Positions 62,658 through 64,000 of a stretch of 64,000 nucleotides of DNA are shown piece by piece. The notes beneath the pieces were generated by a model. The model did no database searches, was not told where the DNA came from, and saw nothing but the letters and a program-made list of their open reading frames with translations. The stretch lies in the NCBI GenBank assembly GCA_013398955.1, contig VWPU01004455.1, forward strand, positions 1 to 64,000, read 5' to 3'. Source of the stretch: Callaeas wilsoni (Eukaryota; Chordata; Aves; Passeriformes; Callaeidae). The translations under genes and the position numbers were made by a program. Position 1 is the first letter of the stretch; each line of letters begins with the position of its first letter.

Positions 62658-64000
62658 ACCTCTCATGCAAAATCCAACTAAAACACAAGGTGCAACCTTC
62701 CCTCTCTTTACTTTCCACATGCCTGACTTGCTCCTGTAAGGCACAAATGAGTAACACACTATCCCTATTTCAGGCCTGGTACTGCTCAGCTGTGTCAGGG
62801 TATTTTAGGAAGAGCTCTCCTCTGAGCTGCAGACAGTCTGTAGGTACCCACAGGTGGAGGGTTTGGACCACAAACATGGAGCCAGGTTGGGTTCAATGCA
62901 GGGTGTTTGCTCAGTCCTCATTACCTCGGTTGCAGGAGCTGTGGACTTCCCAGGCATGACATATATGCAGCGGAGCACGGCAGGGCAAGGGTGATCTCGA
63001 GTCCTCCAGAGACCAGAGACCTTGAGCAGAGGCTGCCTGACCAGTGTGTGGGATGCAGAGATGTCTGCAACCATGCCCTGGATGCAAGCTGTCTCCCAAG
63101 GAGCATCAGTGGCAGAGAAAGAAGCACGTGACATTCCTCCATTCATCTCATGGCATCTGTATTTGCCAAGTTTTACATTGCACAAGACAAACATCATCTT
63201 ACAAAACAGACGGCTGACTGCGTAAGAAACCTTTAACGCACCACACTGCCTGCCATTACAAAGTAATAAACCCAAAGAAATGTTAAATCACATTTGAGGC
63301 ACTGCAGTTGCCATCTATCCTACTTCCAGAGGAAAGCAGCAGCAGCATCTCTGCAGCTCCCAGCCAACAATGACTTTTGGTGACAGTTCCTGTATGTGAA
63401 TGACAGCATTATGAAACAACACAAGGCAAATACCCCTGGAAACCTAAACAGCAGTGACAAAGAGCATGAGAAACGAGCAGATACAGAAGACCTTAATTTC
63501 AGTATAAAGGTGACAATTTAAATGCAATTAAGAGGTGATTAAAAAGCTTTACCATGACATACGTTTTTATACATGTTAATCACCATCTATAAAAAATATT
63601 CTCATCCACCTCCAGTCTATAATTTCCTACCCCCCTTAAGATACTGTCCAAATCCATTAAATATTTGTTTATTTTTGCAAAAAACCTAAGATTGCATAGA
63701 AATATATGAGACTTTTTCTTGTTCCAAAAAGGTGGCTTTCTCTAAAGGAAGTGCACAATTGGTCACAGCAATGTTCTGCAAACCTAACACCTCTGCTGTT
63801 CACAACAGCTGGCGTCTTTTCTCTCAGCACGATTTAAATCATTACTGGCATCTTTTTGACAGGAGTGTATGAGAAGAGCTGAAACAAAAACTGGTGTGAG
63901 ATGTATCAGAGGAGCTCATTTTCTTTGATGCTTTAGTTGAAAGGGATCTGCATCTGTATTTGTTAGTGAATTTTTAACAATATTGTAGCTACTTAAAATA

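Larger units (their letters stand above)
20740..64000 (-). other. SLC22A23: SLC22A23 gene extent within the window (5' part beyond 64000)
   Basis: Seven coding exons on the minus strand (169, 128, 103, 233, 33, 124 and 358 bp) join with matching phases and GT-AG splice sites. They give 381 C-terminal residues plus stop. Human SLC22A23 is about 686 residues as I remember it, so roughly 305 N-terminal residues (TM1-4 and the large extracellular loop) lie to the right of the window. The protein is a 12-helix major facilitator superfamily member of the plasma membrane with no firmly established substrate. Diagnostic segments are PESLRWL after TM6, FLGRRGG after TM8, AEITPTVIR after TM10, and the tail LLPHKKGEQPLLL. 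Confidence 0.95.
55820..64000 (-). other. SLC22A23: SLC22A23 intron, incomplete at right edge
   Basis: At least 8.2 kb with no recognised SLC22A23 exon. The coding sequence for TM1-4 must lie further right. The intron contains the LTR at about 61590-62657. The AT-rich part 56450-57800 is otherwise featureless. Frames such as 60166-60684 (172 codons, minus) match nothing I know. Confidence 0.8.

Noticed and set aside
1..64000. CRISPR arrays, operons, prophage or toxin systems
   Set aside because: The window is spliced vertebrate DNA. No regularly spaced identical repeats with unique spacers and no compact bacterial gene clusters are present.

Overview
The window is vertebrate nuclear DNA, almost certainly from a bird. 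Genes are split by GT-AG introns, CpG-rich islands mark promoters, a short fragment matches the 3' end of a CR1 LINE, and a roughly 1 kb repeat resembles a solitary avian retroviral LTR. One N inside a C run shows it is an assembly product. No bacterial, CRISPR or phage feature was seen.

Two protein-coding genes are supported. PSMG4 (proteasome assembly chaperone 4) lies on the + strand as three coding exons (13633-13809, 13933-14008, 19201-19322). They join in frame to a complete 124-residue protein. SLC22A23, an orphan member of the SLC22 organic ion transporter family, lies on the - strand. Its last seven coding exons fall between 55819 and 24780. They join in frame to 381 C-terminal residues covering transmembrane helices 5-12 and the cytoplasmic tail. 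The N-terminal exons lie beyond 64000. The two genes converge tail to tail, with about 1 kb between the predicted polyadenylation sites. This matches the human 6p25.2 order as I remember it, where TUBB2B lies beyond PSMG4.

Layout: 1-1250 is a CpG-rich block, possibly the promoter flank of a neighbour to the left. 1251-12850 is intergenic DNA with no recognised gene. 12950-13632 is the G-rich CpG island and promoter of PSMG4. 13633 to about 19735 is PSMG4, with a 5.2 kb second intron that holds an unexplained stop-poor antisense frame. 19740-20740 is the convergent spacer with a homeodomain-motif-rich block. 20740-24779 is the probable long 3' UTR of SLC22A23. 24780-64000 holds SLC22A23 exons and introns, with simple repeats, a CR1 scrap and the LTR near the right edge.

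The two genes are not functionally linked: one assists 20S proteasome assembly and the other is a membrane transporter. I found no evidence of a new multi-gene system. The points most worth checking are the frame-neutral 33-nt exon of SLC22A23, the antisense stop-poor frame in PSMG4 intron 2, and the tandem-repeat structure inside the LTR.
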